Part shown: positions 17,094 through 24,517 of the stretch, piece by piece
Position numbering within the stretch: the first letter of the stretch is position 1
Layout of the letters: every line of letters begins with the position of its first letter
Assembly: GCA_964420985.1 (NCBI GenBank)
Contig: CAYQUT010000007.1
Coordinates: 1 to 64,000 of the forward strand
Origin: CAMCTV01 sp964420985
GTDB lineage: Bacteria; Bacteroidota; Bacteroidia; Flavobacteriales_D; Sanyastnellaceae
Direction: 5' to 3'
DNA length: 64,000 nucleotides
The notes under the pieces: model-generated
Databases searched by the model: none
What the model was told of the DNA's origin: nothing
Seen by the model: only the letters and a program-made list of their open reading frames with translations
Made by a program: the position numbers and the translations under genes

Positions 17094-18102
17094 AATAAAT
17101 TCGTTGACTACTATTTGAATGTCCCAATAATATCTTCCTCACAGCGGCACAGGCTGAGCCCCCTCCTATAATCACATCACTAGCCAATTGAGGCCATGAC
17201 CTGAGTACTACACCGACTTTAGACATTGACATTTTTCCTCTTTCAGAGACCTTGGAGAAATCGATACAACGCATTAAAATATCCCTACTTGTAGACAATT
17301 CCTCATCTATCCCTTCCAACATTCCATGTAAAAAGGGATAATTAGAATCGAGATCATACCTTTCAATATCTAAAACACTTCGATCACTGGTCTCCATCAC
17401 TACAGGAACACTATACTTTCGAGCATACTTACGGATATTCAATTTAATAATGCCGTCGTCACACTCGTCAATTAATGCATCCAGCTTTCCTGAATCACTA
17501 TTAAAAAATTTATCAATGTTGGATTCATTTAAACCTTCCGTGAAAATTTCAATTTTTAAATATGGGTCTAACTCTAAAATTCTTCGCTTTGCAATGACAG
17601 CCTTATTACGAGAAAGGTCAAATACGGAATGAAATATCCTATTCAAATTAGTCAAGTCCAAAGAGTCGAAATCTGCAATTCTAATTGTTCCCGCAATTCT
17701 CTCCATTGCAATGGTCATCAAAACTGCGAAACCAACTGATAAGCCGACTATACCAACAACCTTACCCTGAAGCACATTATGCTCGTTCTCTGTTATTTTA
17801 TCCCTATTCCTTATAGTTCTTAAAAAGATGAAATCTTCCTCATCTAATATCCGGACCAGGGTATTCTTCCAAGGGTAAAAAACCCAAACGCCTTCTAACC
17901 GAGATTTTTTATCTTGAATGACTTCAAATCTAGCTTGGAGAAAATTCGTGTCGTACTTATTCTTTAATTGCGGATTTTTATTTAAAGTTAGTTCATCGAG
18001 CATCATATCGAGTAAATCCAATTTATGGATTTCCACGAGCGATAACAGACGAGACAACTCTTCAGAATTGCTATCTAAAAAAAAGACCTCACTATTCTCC
18101 AT
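17068..18102 (-). CDS. ThiF/E1-like adenylyltransferase (Rv1355c-like)
   Basis: A 344-residue protein whose middle carries an E1/MoeB/ThiF-type Rossmann domain. The nucleotide loop is GIVGLSVGFAV, followed by IADFDSLDLTNLNRIF (ribose-binding Asp and the conserved Asn-x-x-Arg), then DLSRNKAVIAKRRILELDPYL and LIDECDDGIIKLNIRKYA. E1-like enzymes adenylate a carboxyl group, often of a small protein or peptide. No CxxC zinc motif is seen, and no ubiquitin-like or ThiS-like partner is adjacent. It looks closest to the ThiF half of Rv1355c-type proteins, but lacks the nitroreductase half. The ATG at 18102 is chosen over a TTG frame at 18126. It is first in the four-gene operon and diverges from the PAS-like gene across 105 bases. 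Confidence 0.75.
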   Translation of the reverse strand: MENSEVFFLDSNSEELSRLLSLVEIHKLDLLDMMLDELTLNKNPQLKNKYDTNFLQARFEVIQDKKSRLEGVWVFYPWKNTLVRILDEEDFIFLRTIRNRDKITENEHNVLQGKVVGIVGLSVGFAVLMTIAMERIAGTIRIADFDSLDLTNLNRIFHSVFDLSRNKAVIAKRRILELDPYLKIEIFTEGLNESNIDKFFNSDSGKLDALIDECDDGIIKLNIRKYARKYSVPVVMETSDRSVLDIERYDLDSNYPFLHGMLEGIDEELSTSRDILMRCIDFSKVSERGKMSMSKVGVVLRSWPQLASDVIIGGGSACAAVRKILLGHSNSSQRIYFDIESQIS

Positions 18103-18207
18103 ACCTATACAATCAAATTTCGACAAAGAACTATCTATTCTAGACTAAATTTTTGTTGTATTTTAACAGCACAAAGTTGAAACCTTAACTATTAAACCAT
18201 CCCACCA

Positions 18208-19314
18208 ATGGAAAAAAAAATTGAGTCCAAAAACGGCACCCTCGCGTTTCCCTCATGGAAACAAATCATTTCTGAGTTATTAATATTTGAAAGTCAATTC
18301 TCCCCCTCATTAACGATGCCTGTTGGTCAATTCCTTGGTCAATTCATCGAAAAAATGGATTTAATAAAAGAGGACATAGAAAACAAAAGTGCCTCTATTT
18401 CCCTTCAAATGATGATTCGAGCGATGGCTAATTACCAGGCTGAAGAAAAGTTAGATTCCCTATTACAAAAGAAAAATTCGTTCGAATCATCAAGAAATGA
18501 ATTCCAAACAATTTTTAATATCGAAGAAAGTAGGTTTGAATGGATTAGTCCAAATATCGAGAAGGTTCTTGGGATAGAACCGAACAAATTTTCTTTAAAC
18601 ACGCTAATTGGATTAGGCGAAGAGCCTCTTATTGTTTATGAGGATCTTCAACACTTTGTTCGTTGGGCAGGAATTTCTTATCTTTTGTTCTCCATACCAG
18701 GCTTTACGTTTGAGAGTAATAGTGACTATCAAGTTGTAAGTTTTCGAATCAACCCCAAAAAGCTTCCCAATGTACATCTTCATAGATTCGAAAATTTGAC
18801 CCTTCAAAAAAAATCACAGTTATATATAGGCAATGGTGAAACGCTGAAGCATGGGATTCCTAAGTATCACTTTGATACATGGAGCCTTTTTGAAAGCGGA
18901 CAAAATAATTTTGTAAAACCAAACTATGCAACAAACTTTCATCAATCGCAATTGATGAACAATCTGGGCTACGTTATTAATGCAATTCTATTGGATTTCC
19001 CAATAAAATACCTTTTAATTTTAAATGAAAGAAGTAAATTCGATCGTAATAAATTGGTGGCAAATGCTATCAATGAAAAATGTAAAAAATTCGCAAATGT
19101 TTCGGCTTCTTTAGATGAAAACAAAATTGGAGATACAATAACAAAAACAATAAAACCAAAACTTACTATTCTCGCTAAAAAATACTGTCCTGAACTTACT
19201 GATGAAATTTATGGCGATTTAGAGGCTGTTAACTATGCAACGAAATGTGGTCTTCTTCCAATCCCACAGGGGGTTGAGGAAATTATTTACAAATGCATTG
19301 ATAACAAGGCATAA
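18208..19314 (+). CDS. PAS-like domain protein, function unknown
   Basis: A 368-residue soluble protein. The segment around residues 96-130 (TIFNIEESRFEWISPNIEKV, then LGIEPNKFS) strongly resembles the start of a PAS ligand-sensing domain, which probably extends to about residue 210. An N-terminal helical segment of ~90 residues and a C-terminal ~140 residues, with a possible helical bundle (DTITKTIKPKLTILAKKYC), are not recognised. A LuxR-type HTH was looked for and not seen. It is divergent from the ThiF/acyltransferase/kinase/regulator operon, so it may be a sensor or regulator for it. The gene is AT-rich like its neighbour and ends at a good terminator. Confidence 0.6.
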   Translation: MEKKIESKNGTLAFPSWKQIISELLIFESQFSPSLTMPVGQFLGQFIEKMDLIKEDIENKSASISLQMMIRAMANYQAEEKLDSLLQKKNSFESSRNEFQTIFNIEESRFEWISPNIEKVLGIEPNKFSLNTLIGLGEEPLIVYEDLQHFVRWAGISYLLFSIPGFTFESNSDYQVVSFRINPKKLPNVHLHRFENLTLQKKSQLYIGNGETLKHGIPKYHFDTWSLFESGQNNFVKPNYATNFHQSQLMNNLGYVINAILLDFPIKYLLILNERSKFDRNKLVANAINEKCKKFANVSASLDENKIGDTITKTIKPKLTILAKKYCPELTDEIYGDLEAVNYATKCGLLPIPQGVEEIIYKCIDNKA

Positions 19315-19323
19315 GAATATCCC

Positions 19324-19338
19324 TTCGAAAATTTCGAA
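19324..19338. repeat. perfect 15-base palindrome
   Basis: TTCGAAAATTTCGAA is a perfect inverted repeat (TTCGAAA, centre A, TTTCGAA). It lies ten bases after the PAS gene stop and 40 bases before the XRE-family gene start. It could be an operator for the XRE protein or part of the terminator stem region. No direct evidence favours either. Confidence 0.4.
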
Positions 19339-19361
19339 AACCAGCTCCGGCTGGTTTTTTT
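19337..19361 (+). terminator. terminator after the PAS-like gene
   Basis: Hairpin with arms AAACCAGC/GCTGGTTT and a short TCCG loop, followed by a T run. It ends the PAS-like transcript before the XRE gene begins. Confidence 0.85.
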
Positions 19362-19378
19362 GTGCCCATGTTTGTCTC

Positions 19379-19825
19379 ATGAATAACAACGAAAACAAAA
19401 TCAACAAAAAATCCAAATACCCTAAAAACATGATCAGGTACCCTAAAATCAGAGAATTCAGAATTCTCCACGACCTCAAACAAGAATTCATCGCAGAAAA
19501 ACTAGGCATCTCCCAACCTGAATATTCCCGCCTTGAATGTGGCTTCAGAAAAGCCCGCCTCGAAGATTTTAAAACCCTCTCCAAAATCTATGATGTCCAC
19601 ATCAATATCCTAATGGTTCGCGACCAAGAATCCGTTTATGACAGACCCAAAAAACGACCCATCTCCCCCTCCCTCCTAGCCGATGAACAAATCATGAGCC
19701 TACTCGATCAACACGCTCAAATTCTCTCCTTCCTCAAGCAATCCAATATAGAATCCCAACAAATCATCCAAAAACTAATCCCATTCCAACCCTCCAATCC
19801 CAACTCACATCCATTTAATCTTTAA
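19379..19825 (+). CDS. XRE-family HTH transcriptional regulator
   Basis: A 148-residue protein. The HTH lies at about residues 22-75: IREFRILHDLKQEFIAEKLG is helices 1-2, and ISQPEYSRLECGFRKARLED is helix 3 with the turn. These match Cro/C1-type domains. The C-terminal half is a helical, Gln-rich oligomerisation segment (MSLLDQHAQILSFLKQ). The ATG at 19379 is used, since the longer frame runs back into the preceding gene and terminator; a second ATG at 19430 is possible. CATGTTTG just upstream resembles a degenerate -7 element. It ends at a strong terminator, so it is monocistronic. The target is unknown; the 15-base palindrome upstream is a candidate site. Confidence 0.82.
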   Translation: MNNNENKINKKSKYPKNMIRYPKIREFRILHDLKQEFIAEKLGISQPEYSRLECGFRKARLEDFKTLSKIYDVHINILMVRDQESVYDRPKKRPISPSLLADEQIMSLLDQHAQILSFLKQSNIESQQIIQKLIPFQPSNPNSHPFNL

Positions 19826-19858
19826 TTTTTCCAATCCTTACCCCTTTGTCCTTCACCT

Positions 19859-19890
19859 AAAAAGGAGATTCTGTTCAGAATCTCCTTTTT
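19859..19890 (+). terminator. terminator after the XRE gene
   Basis: Near-perfect hairpin AAAAAGGAGATTCTG/CAGAATCTCCTTTTT with a TT loop; the symmetric A and T tracts make it potentially bidirectional. Confidence 0.92.
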
Positions 19891-20036
19891 ATTGCCATCT
19901 TCATTAACCAATCAACATAACTTATTCACTTTTTTTACACTGATATTCAATAAGTTAAAAACTTTTTCAACATTTTTTGTAACCTTAATTTCACTCCTCT
20001 CGTTAAATCCATCAACAACAACAAACACAAACAGTC

Positions 20037-20504
20037 ATGAAAACAAACAGCAACAACAAAGTAATGGTCCTCTCCACCAACGCTACTTTCACCAACGATG
20101 TAAAGTGCGTTCTAAACCAAAACTTTGACGTACTTGAAGTACACTCCACCCAAATGGCATTGGATGCCATGTTACCTGAACAAGTACAAGTAGTAGTCGT
20201 TGATCAAATGTTGGATCAAGTAAGTGGCGAAAGCTTCTTGGCCACCCTTAAAAACCAATTTCCTCACGTGAAAAGCGTTTTTGTTGTTCAAAACAGCGCT
20301 GAATTGAACTGGGAGTCTTTGGTAAACAATGCAAACCCCTTCCGTGTAGTTTCTGTTCCCGTGAATTTGACCACCTTGGCCAAACACGTAACAGACGCTG
20401 CTAACCAATACAATAAAGAATTTGAATGTGAGCAAAACCTAGAGCAATTGAATCGTCAAAACCAACAGATGCAATTCCTTTTGACTCAAAGCTTGCTCTC
20501 TTAA
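20037..20504 (+). CDS. degenerate receiver-domain (pseudo-response-regulator) protein
   Basis: A 155-residue protein with the CheY alternation of strands and helices. Strand 1 is KVMVLST. Strand 3 is VQVVVVDQMLDQVSGESFL, with the Asp in the phospho-acceptor position near residue 61. Strand 4 is VKSVFVVQNS and strand 5 is FRVVSVPVN. The acidic pair that binds Mg2+ after strand 1 is replaced by Ser-Thr-Asn, and the strand-5 Lys-Pro is Val-Pro. Normal phosphorylation is therefore unlikely. The C-terminal tail is a Gln/Asn-rich helix (LEQLNRQNQQMQFLLTQS). No kinase is adjacent. It could be a phosphorylation-independent adaptor. CAA-rich bases precede the start and GTT-rich bases follow the stop. 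Confidence 0.7.
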   Translation: MKTNSNNKVMVLSTNATFTNDVKCVLNQNFDVLEVHSTQMALDAMLPEQVQVVVVDQMLDQVSGESFLATLKNQFPHVKSVFVVQNSAELNWESLVNNANPFRVVSVPVNLTTLAKHVTDAANQYNKEFECEQNLEQLNRQNQQMQFLLTQSLLS

Positions 20505-20543
20505 GATGCTATCCTGACTGTGTCGGATATGTTGTTGTTGTTG

Positions 20544-21092
20544 TTAATTCAGGGCGGCCTTTTGGTCGCCTTGTTTCATTTTAAAATAATGCGCACTCAA
20601 AGAGGCCAGAAGCTGAGAAAAAGTTCCCATTGCACTTTCTGTTTCCGCCGATATCGGCTCTCTTCTCAAACGCAACACCAATAATCCATACAAAGCATGT
20701 AAACAAAGCTCTACCTCGTTTTGACTCACCCCCTTAGAACGACTAATGTATTCTTCCAAATTGGGGCGTGCCGCTTCATACATTTGAATGTATTCCGCAT
20801 CCTTCCACACTTTGAGCAGGGTTTGATGCAAATAAGTGAGCTCTGCCAATATCTCTTCCAATACGGTTAAATGTCCTCTCTTCTCCAACTTCTCAGCCTT
20901 CATGTCCTTGATCAAACCTTGAAACCACTTTCTCTCTGCCTCCTGACTCTCTTCATCTGGAGACAATGTCTTGATAAATCCATCCAGCGCGTCTGCATCA
21001 AAGTTCACCGCACGCACCAAATCTTCCATCTGCCACATAAACAACAGATACTCAGCCGCCCCACTCAAATATTTCTGATGCGCAAATACCAT
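20544..21092 (-). CDS. DUF4924 family protein
   Basis: A 182-residue cytosolic helical protein matching DUF4924, a Bacteroidota family of unknown function. Its signature features are MVFAHQKYLSGAAEYLLFMWQMEDLVRA at the N terminus (opening only quoted in part) and the C-terminal LCLHALYGLLVLRLRREPIS. It follows the Skp-like gene by two bases, so the two probably share a transcript. No catalytic motif is seen. Confidence 0.82.
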   Translation of the reverse strand: MVFAHQKYLSGAAEYLLFMWQMEDLVRAVNFDADALDGFIKTLSPDEESQEAERKWFQGLIKDMKAEKLEKRGHLTVLEEILAELTYLHQTLLKVWKDAEYIQMYEAARPNLEEYISRSKGVSQNEVELCLHALYGLLVLRLRREPISAETESAMGTFSQLLASLSAHYFKMKQGDQKAALN

Positions 21093-21094
21093 GA

Positions 21095-21721
21095 CTACTT
21101 CTTTTTCTCGTTTTGATACTCCTCATTCAAGCCCTTCAATACTTCCGAGGTCACATTAAAGGCGTTATTGCCATACAATACAATGGGTATTCCCTCTTGG
21201 TAATTCAAAACATAATCAATGTTCTTCATTTTGGCATATTTATCCAAATACTTCTTTACCTTATTATTCAACTCAATGGTCATGGCCTCCTTTTTGGCAG
21301 CGATATCCTCAGACATCTTGGCATCTATTTGTTGCAGTTCTCCCTGCAATGTTGCCAACCGCTCTTCCACAACCCGTGCTTCATCTTCTGGCAATTGCTT
21401 GCTATTGGCATATTGCAACAAATCCTGCGCTTCTTTCTCTCTTTTGGCATACTCACGCTGAAATTCTGCATCCGCCCCTTTCAAGCTATTCTGCAATCGG
21501 GCCTCCTGGTCTTTGATGTATTGAAAATGGGTATTGATACTATCCCCATTTATGTAGGCAACAATGGCTGATTTAACATGAGCGGTATCATTAAAAGCGG
21601 AGGCCTCAGGGGCATTGGGTAAATCAGGTAAGCTACTTCCCTTACCTTGATTCCAAAATAGGTAACCCAAGGCTGCAAATTGCACTGCCATCACAGCAAT
21701 GATCCAAATGTTCTTTTTCAT
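21095..21721 (-). CDS. OmpH/Skp-family periplasmic chaperone
   Basis: A 208-residue protein with an uncleaved-looking N-terminal anchor (MKKNIWIIAVMAVQFAALG) followed by a long charged coiled coil. The coil (FQREYAKREKEAQDLLQYAN through MSEDIAAKKEAM) forms the tentacles of Skp/OmpH, and the C-terminal IDYVLNYQEGIPIVLYGNNA is the conserved body. Skp holds outer-membrane proteins unfolded in the periplasm. The ATG at 21721 overlaps the stop of the upstream small gene (ATGA), which settles the start over longer frames. The pairing with DUF4924 downstream is tight. Confidence 0.85.
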   Translation of the reverse strand: MKKNIWIIAVMAVQFAALGYLFWNQGKGSSLPDLPNAPEASAFNDTAHVKSAIVAYINGDSINTHFQYIKDQEARLQNSLKGADAEFQREYAKREKEAQDLLQYANSKQLPEDEARVVEERLATLQGELQQIDAKMSEDIAAKKEAMTIELNNKVKKYLDKYAKMKNIDYVLNYQEGIPIVLYGNNAFNVTSEVLKGLNEEYQNEKKK

Positions 21722-21951
21722 TCTTTCGGTTTTATTGTTCCAAGCCATGCATGCATCTGATGCATTTGCTCCATCATCCCTGCTTCGTTTTTTAAAACCC
21801 AATCTTGGACAGTCGTCAAATCGTAATATTCCTTATCAAATTTAAAACCCTGTTTGCATCGTCCTCCCTCAACTTCTACAATGTATTTTCCGTTGTATTC
21901 ATGTACAACAATACGCAAATGAGGATGTGGGACTTGGGCTACCAAACGCAT
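21718..21951 (-). CDS. conserved hypothetical small protein
   Basis: A 77-residue soluble protein with no domain I recognise. It begins MRLVAQVPHPHLRIVVHEYN, contains an aromatic, charged middle (GFKFDKEYYDL), and ends with a Met/His-rich helix (EQMHQMHAWLG). Coupling to the Skp-like gene by an ATGA overlap and the presence of a good start codon support it as real. It begins 14 bases after the MFS transporter stop. Confidence 0.65.
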   Translation of the reverse strand: MRLVAQVPHPHLRIVVHEYNGKYIVEVEGGRCKQGFKFDKEYYDLTTVQDWVLKNEAGMMEQMHQMHAWLGTIKPKE

Positions 21952-21965
21952 GGGACGAATTTATA

Positions 21966-23198
21966 TTAGGCCGGTGCATGAACCGCAGTAATTTTTCTAA
22001 TTCTTCTAACAATCAACAAGGATACAAGTGTAAAAAAAACAGCCAAGTATCCCACCCATTGATAATTTTCCAGCGGCGCATATTCATCTTTTTGTGCAAT
22101 GATCAAACCTGCTATGATGGCGCTAGAGCCACTGGCCAAACTTTGTGCACTGCTATTCAAACTCATAAATCCCGCCCTCTGAGCTGGATTGACCAAAGCA
22201 GAAATAATGGTATTGGCCGGAATCATGCGACCAGATATGAAAGTGAAAAAGAAAACAGCAATGCCCAAGACAACGTAGAGCGGAACTTGTGTCAAATGGG
22301 TATTGGCCAACATCGTCAAACAGGACATCCATGCAAAAAAAGTAAACACCCTGAATCTTCCCCACTTGTCCACGGCCTTTCCAATGGCAATACCTGAAAG
22401 AACGGTAGCCGCACCCCCAGTGATGTAGATGTACTTGATTTGACTTTGATCTAATCCAACATTGTTGATCATAAATGGGGTCAAAAAACTAATCACCGTA
22501 AACTGACCCAGTACCAACATCACCGTAAACAATAGTGCATTGCGTTGAGCAACTGAGCCCAAAACGGACTGAATGGTAGCCAAAGGCTGAAAGGGTGTGG
22601 ATTTACTCAGATGCGCCTGAATAGGCGGCATGACACGCATGGCTAAGATCAAAATCAATCCACTCAATCCGCTTATGACGTAAAATGGAACATGCCAATT
22701 GTTATCAAAAGCATCTACAAGAACCAAAGCCAATGGAACCCCCATCACTGCCGCAAGTGAAAAAGACAACGTTACCACGCCCATCGCTTTTCCCCTTCTT
22801 TCTAAAGGAATCAAATCTCCAACAATGGACATCACCAATCCACCCAACAGTCCACCTGTTAACCCTGTTAAGACACGTGTTCCAATGAACAAATAATAGT
22901 TGAGATGAACATCCTGCGTATTGGGAACAATGGCGCTGGATAAGGTCCCTAAAATAAATCCAGTGTAAGCTACAAGCAAAGCCTTTTTCCTATCCAAACT
23001 ATCCAGATAAAACACCCCTAAAAAAGAGGACACACCAGCTGCCAATCCATAAGACGAGACCAAAAAACCGTACGCACCAGGACCAATCAACAACTCCTTT
23101 TTAAGGATATCCCCCATGGGCATCATGATCATAAAGTCCACAATATTGGTGAACTGAATGGCCGCCAAGACCAGAAGGATGTTTCGCTCTTGTCGCAT
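21966..23198 (-). CDS. MFS transporter (arabinose-efflux-like)
   Basis: A 410-residue major facilitator with twelve predicted spans. The loop 2-3 motif is YLDSLDRKKALL, and VGDLIPLERRGKAMGVV follows span 5. The N-terminal opening IQFTNIVDFMIMMPMG is typical of drug/sugar efflux MFS proteins of Bacteroidota. The substrate is unknown. The ATG at 23198 (MRQERNILL) is chosen because a TACTTTTG promoter motif lies just upstream; a longer frame to 23249 would run into the preceding FemAB-like gene. It follows that gene by two bases, so it may be transcribed both with it and from its own promoter. Confidence 0.88.
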   Translation of the reverse strand: MRQERNILLVLAAIQFTNIVDFMIMMPMGDILKKELLIGPGAYGFLVSSYGLAAGVSSFLGVFYLDSLDRKKALLVAYTGFILGTLSSAIVPNTQDVHLNYYLFIGTRVLTGLTGGLLGGLVMSIVGDLIPLERRGKAMGVVTLSFSLAAVMGVPLALVLVDAFDNNWHVPFYVISGLSGLILILAMRVMPPIQAHLSKSTPFQPLATIQSVLGSVAQRNALLFTVMLVLGQFTVISFLTPFMINNVGLDQSQIKYIYITGGAATVLSGIAIGKAVDKWGRFRVFTFFAWMSCLTMLANTHLTQVPLYVVLGIAVFFFTFISGRMIPANTIISALVNPAQRAGFMSLNSSAQSLASGSSAIIAGLIIAQKDEYAPLENYQWVGYLAVFFTLVSLLIVRRIRKITAVHAPA

Positions 23199-23200
23199 AA

Positions 23201-24439
23201 TTATTCCGACAAAAGTAAAGTCAATTTCTCCTCTGCCTCTTTTTTCCAAGGCTGTCTCATACTTTGAGCGCTATATTCCATTGAACCTGTTAACCAACGA
23301 ACCGCCCAATTGGTCAATGGCTTTGCATGTCGCAATGAAGCAGAATAAATCACTGGTAATGCTCCTAGGGAAGACTTCATTTCAATAGCCGTTCGACCGA
23401 ATACAATTTTCTTGGCCCCTGTTTGAATGCCCAACTCCACAAAATCATACAACATTCGTGAATACAAATAATGCGTTTTGTTTAATGCGTAATCAAACCC
23501 CACAATATGCGCCTCCATTTCTGTACTCCCCAATATTGCGGAAGAAAAAGCCACCACTGAGCCATTTAAAGAATAACCATTAAAACTCATCTTGTCTTTT
23601 AATGATACCTTCATTTTAATCAGTGTTTCCGCTGACAATGGCTGCCAGCGATGACTGGCACGCTTATAAACCTGCTCATACAATGGATACCACTCTGCCT
23701 TTCGCATTTCCATTTCCTCCGCAGACCAATCCTCTCGAGTCAATTGATTGGAGCGTGTAATAGCGGTCTGAGCTTTAGAACGAAACTTACTGGAAAGTTC
23801 GTTGAGATAATCGGTAAAAGATTTCCAATCCGCTGGTATAGGCAGAACCATTATCGGGTCGGCCTCCATGCTTGCAAATCCGCAATCATTCAGCGCCCTT
23901 TGCAAATCATTTTGCTTGAAGTGAAAATCTTTGATCAAACAAATATTGACTTTCCACCCCTGGCTGCGAAGGTCCAGCACTCTCTTGTTCAGGGCCAAAC
24001 ACAAAACTTCTGATTGAATGGCCAACGACACTTCTGAAGTGAAAACAAATCCATGTTCACCTGAAACAAAAGGATTCCCCAACAATAAAACCCATTGAGA
24101 AGATCCCCTTCGTTGCCACTTTTGAATCACCCATTGCCGGATGCCGACGCATTGACTTGCATCGATAGGAAGGGATTGACTGGTAAAAGAAGACAAGAAA
24201 AAGACCGCCCAGCCTATGGGTTGCCCTTTGTGTCTAAACAAGCCATAAGAAAGTGGATAGTCTCCCTCTAAAGCCTTCAGATAGGACGGAGAAAGAAAAA
24301 TACTGGGCGAAACAATCCGTTGAAATTCTTCAGGTATATCTGACCAATGCTCTTGCCAAGCCACCTCTATTTCATGGTTGTCATCCACCCATGCCCATTG
24401 GCAAGCCTTTCTTGCCATTTCCTTCAAACTTCCAACCAT
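23201..24439 (-). CDS. GNAT/FemAB-like acyltransferase
   Basis: A 412-residue soluble protein with the FemAB/Acetyltransf_6 double-GNAT layout. The C-terminal domain has YEQVYKRASHRWQPL, then the core strand GYSLNGSVVAFSSAIL and the acceptor helix THYLYSRMLYDFVELGIQTGA, and ends with GRTAIEMKSSLGALPVIY. Relatives add amino acids or acyl groups to peptidoglycan precursors, lipids or secondary metabolites; the substrate here is unknown. The ATG at 24439 sits five bases after a TAGCTTTG motif, so the longer TTG frame is rejected. It diverges from the membrane-protein gene at 24518. Confidence 0.72.
   Translation of the reverse strand: MVGSLKEMARKACQWAWVDDNHEIEVAWQEHWSDIPEEFQRIVSPSIFLSPSYLKALEGDYPLSYGLFRHKGQPIGWAVFFLSSFTSQSLPIDASQCVGIRQWVIQKWQRRGSSQWVLLLGNPFVSGEHGFVFTSEVSLAIQSEVLCLALNKRVLDLRSQGWKVNICLIKDFHFKQNDLQRALNDCGFASMEADPIMVLPIPADWKSFTDYLNELSSKFRSKAQTAITRSNQLTREDWSAEEMEMRKAEWYPLYEQVYKRASHRWQPLSAETLIKMKVSLKDKMSFNGYSLNGSVVAFSSAILGSTEMEAHIVGFDYALNKTHYLYSRMLYDFVELGIQTGAKKIVFGRTAIEMKSSLGALPVIYSASLRHAKPLTNWAVRWLTGSMEYSAQSMRQPWKKEAEEKLTLLLSE
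23210..23217 (-). promoter_or_regulatory. -7 promoter element of the MFS gene
   Basis: Minus-strand TACTTTTG matches TAnnTTTG, ending 11 bases before the MFS ATG and lying inside the last codons of the preceding gene. Confidence 0.55.
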
Positions 24440-24444
24440 TTGTG

Positions 24445-24452
24445 CAAAGCTA
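24445..24452 (-). promoter_or_regulatory. -7 promoter element of the FemAB-like gene
   Basis: Minus-strand TAGCTTTG fits TAnnTTTG and ends five bases before the ATG at 24439. It lies nine bases from the opposing promoter motif at 24461-24468. Confidence 0.6.
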
Positions 24453-24460
24453 ATATCGTT

Positions 24461-24468
24461 TACCTTTG
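24461..24468 (+). promoter_or_regulatory. -7 promoter element of the 24518 membrane-protein gene
   Basis: TACCTTTG matches the consensus and TTTG at 24439-24442 is an 18-base-spaced -33 candidate. Because that -33 lies over the other gene's start, the two divergent promoters physically overlap. Confidence 0.6.
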
Positions 24469-24517
24469 AATGAAACAAATGGGAGGTCAACTTGTTCCTT
24501 CCAACAAGAATTAACAG

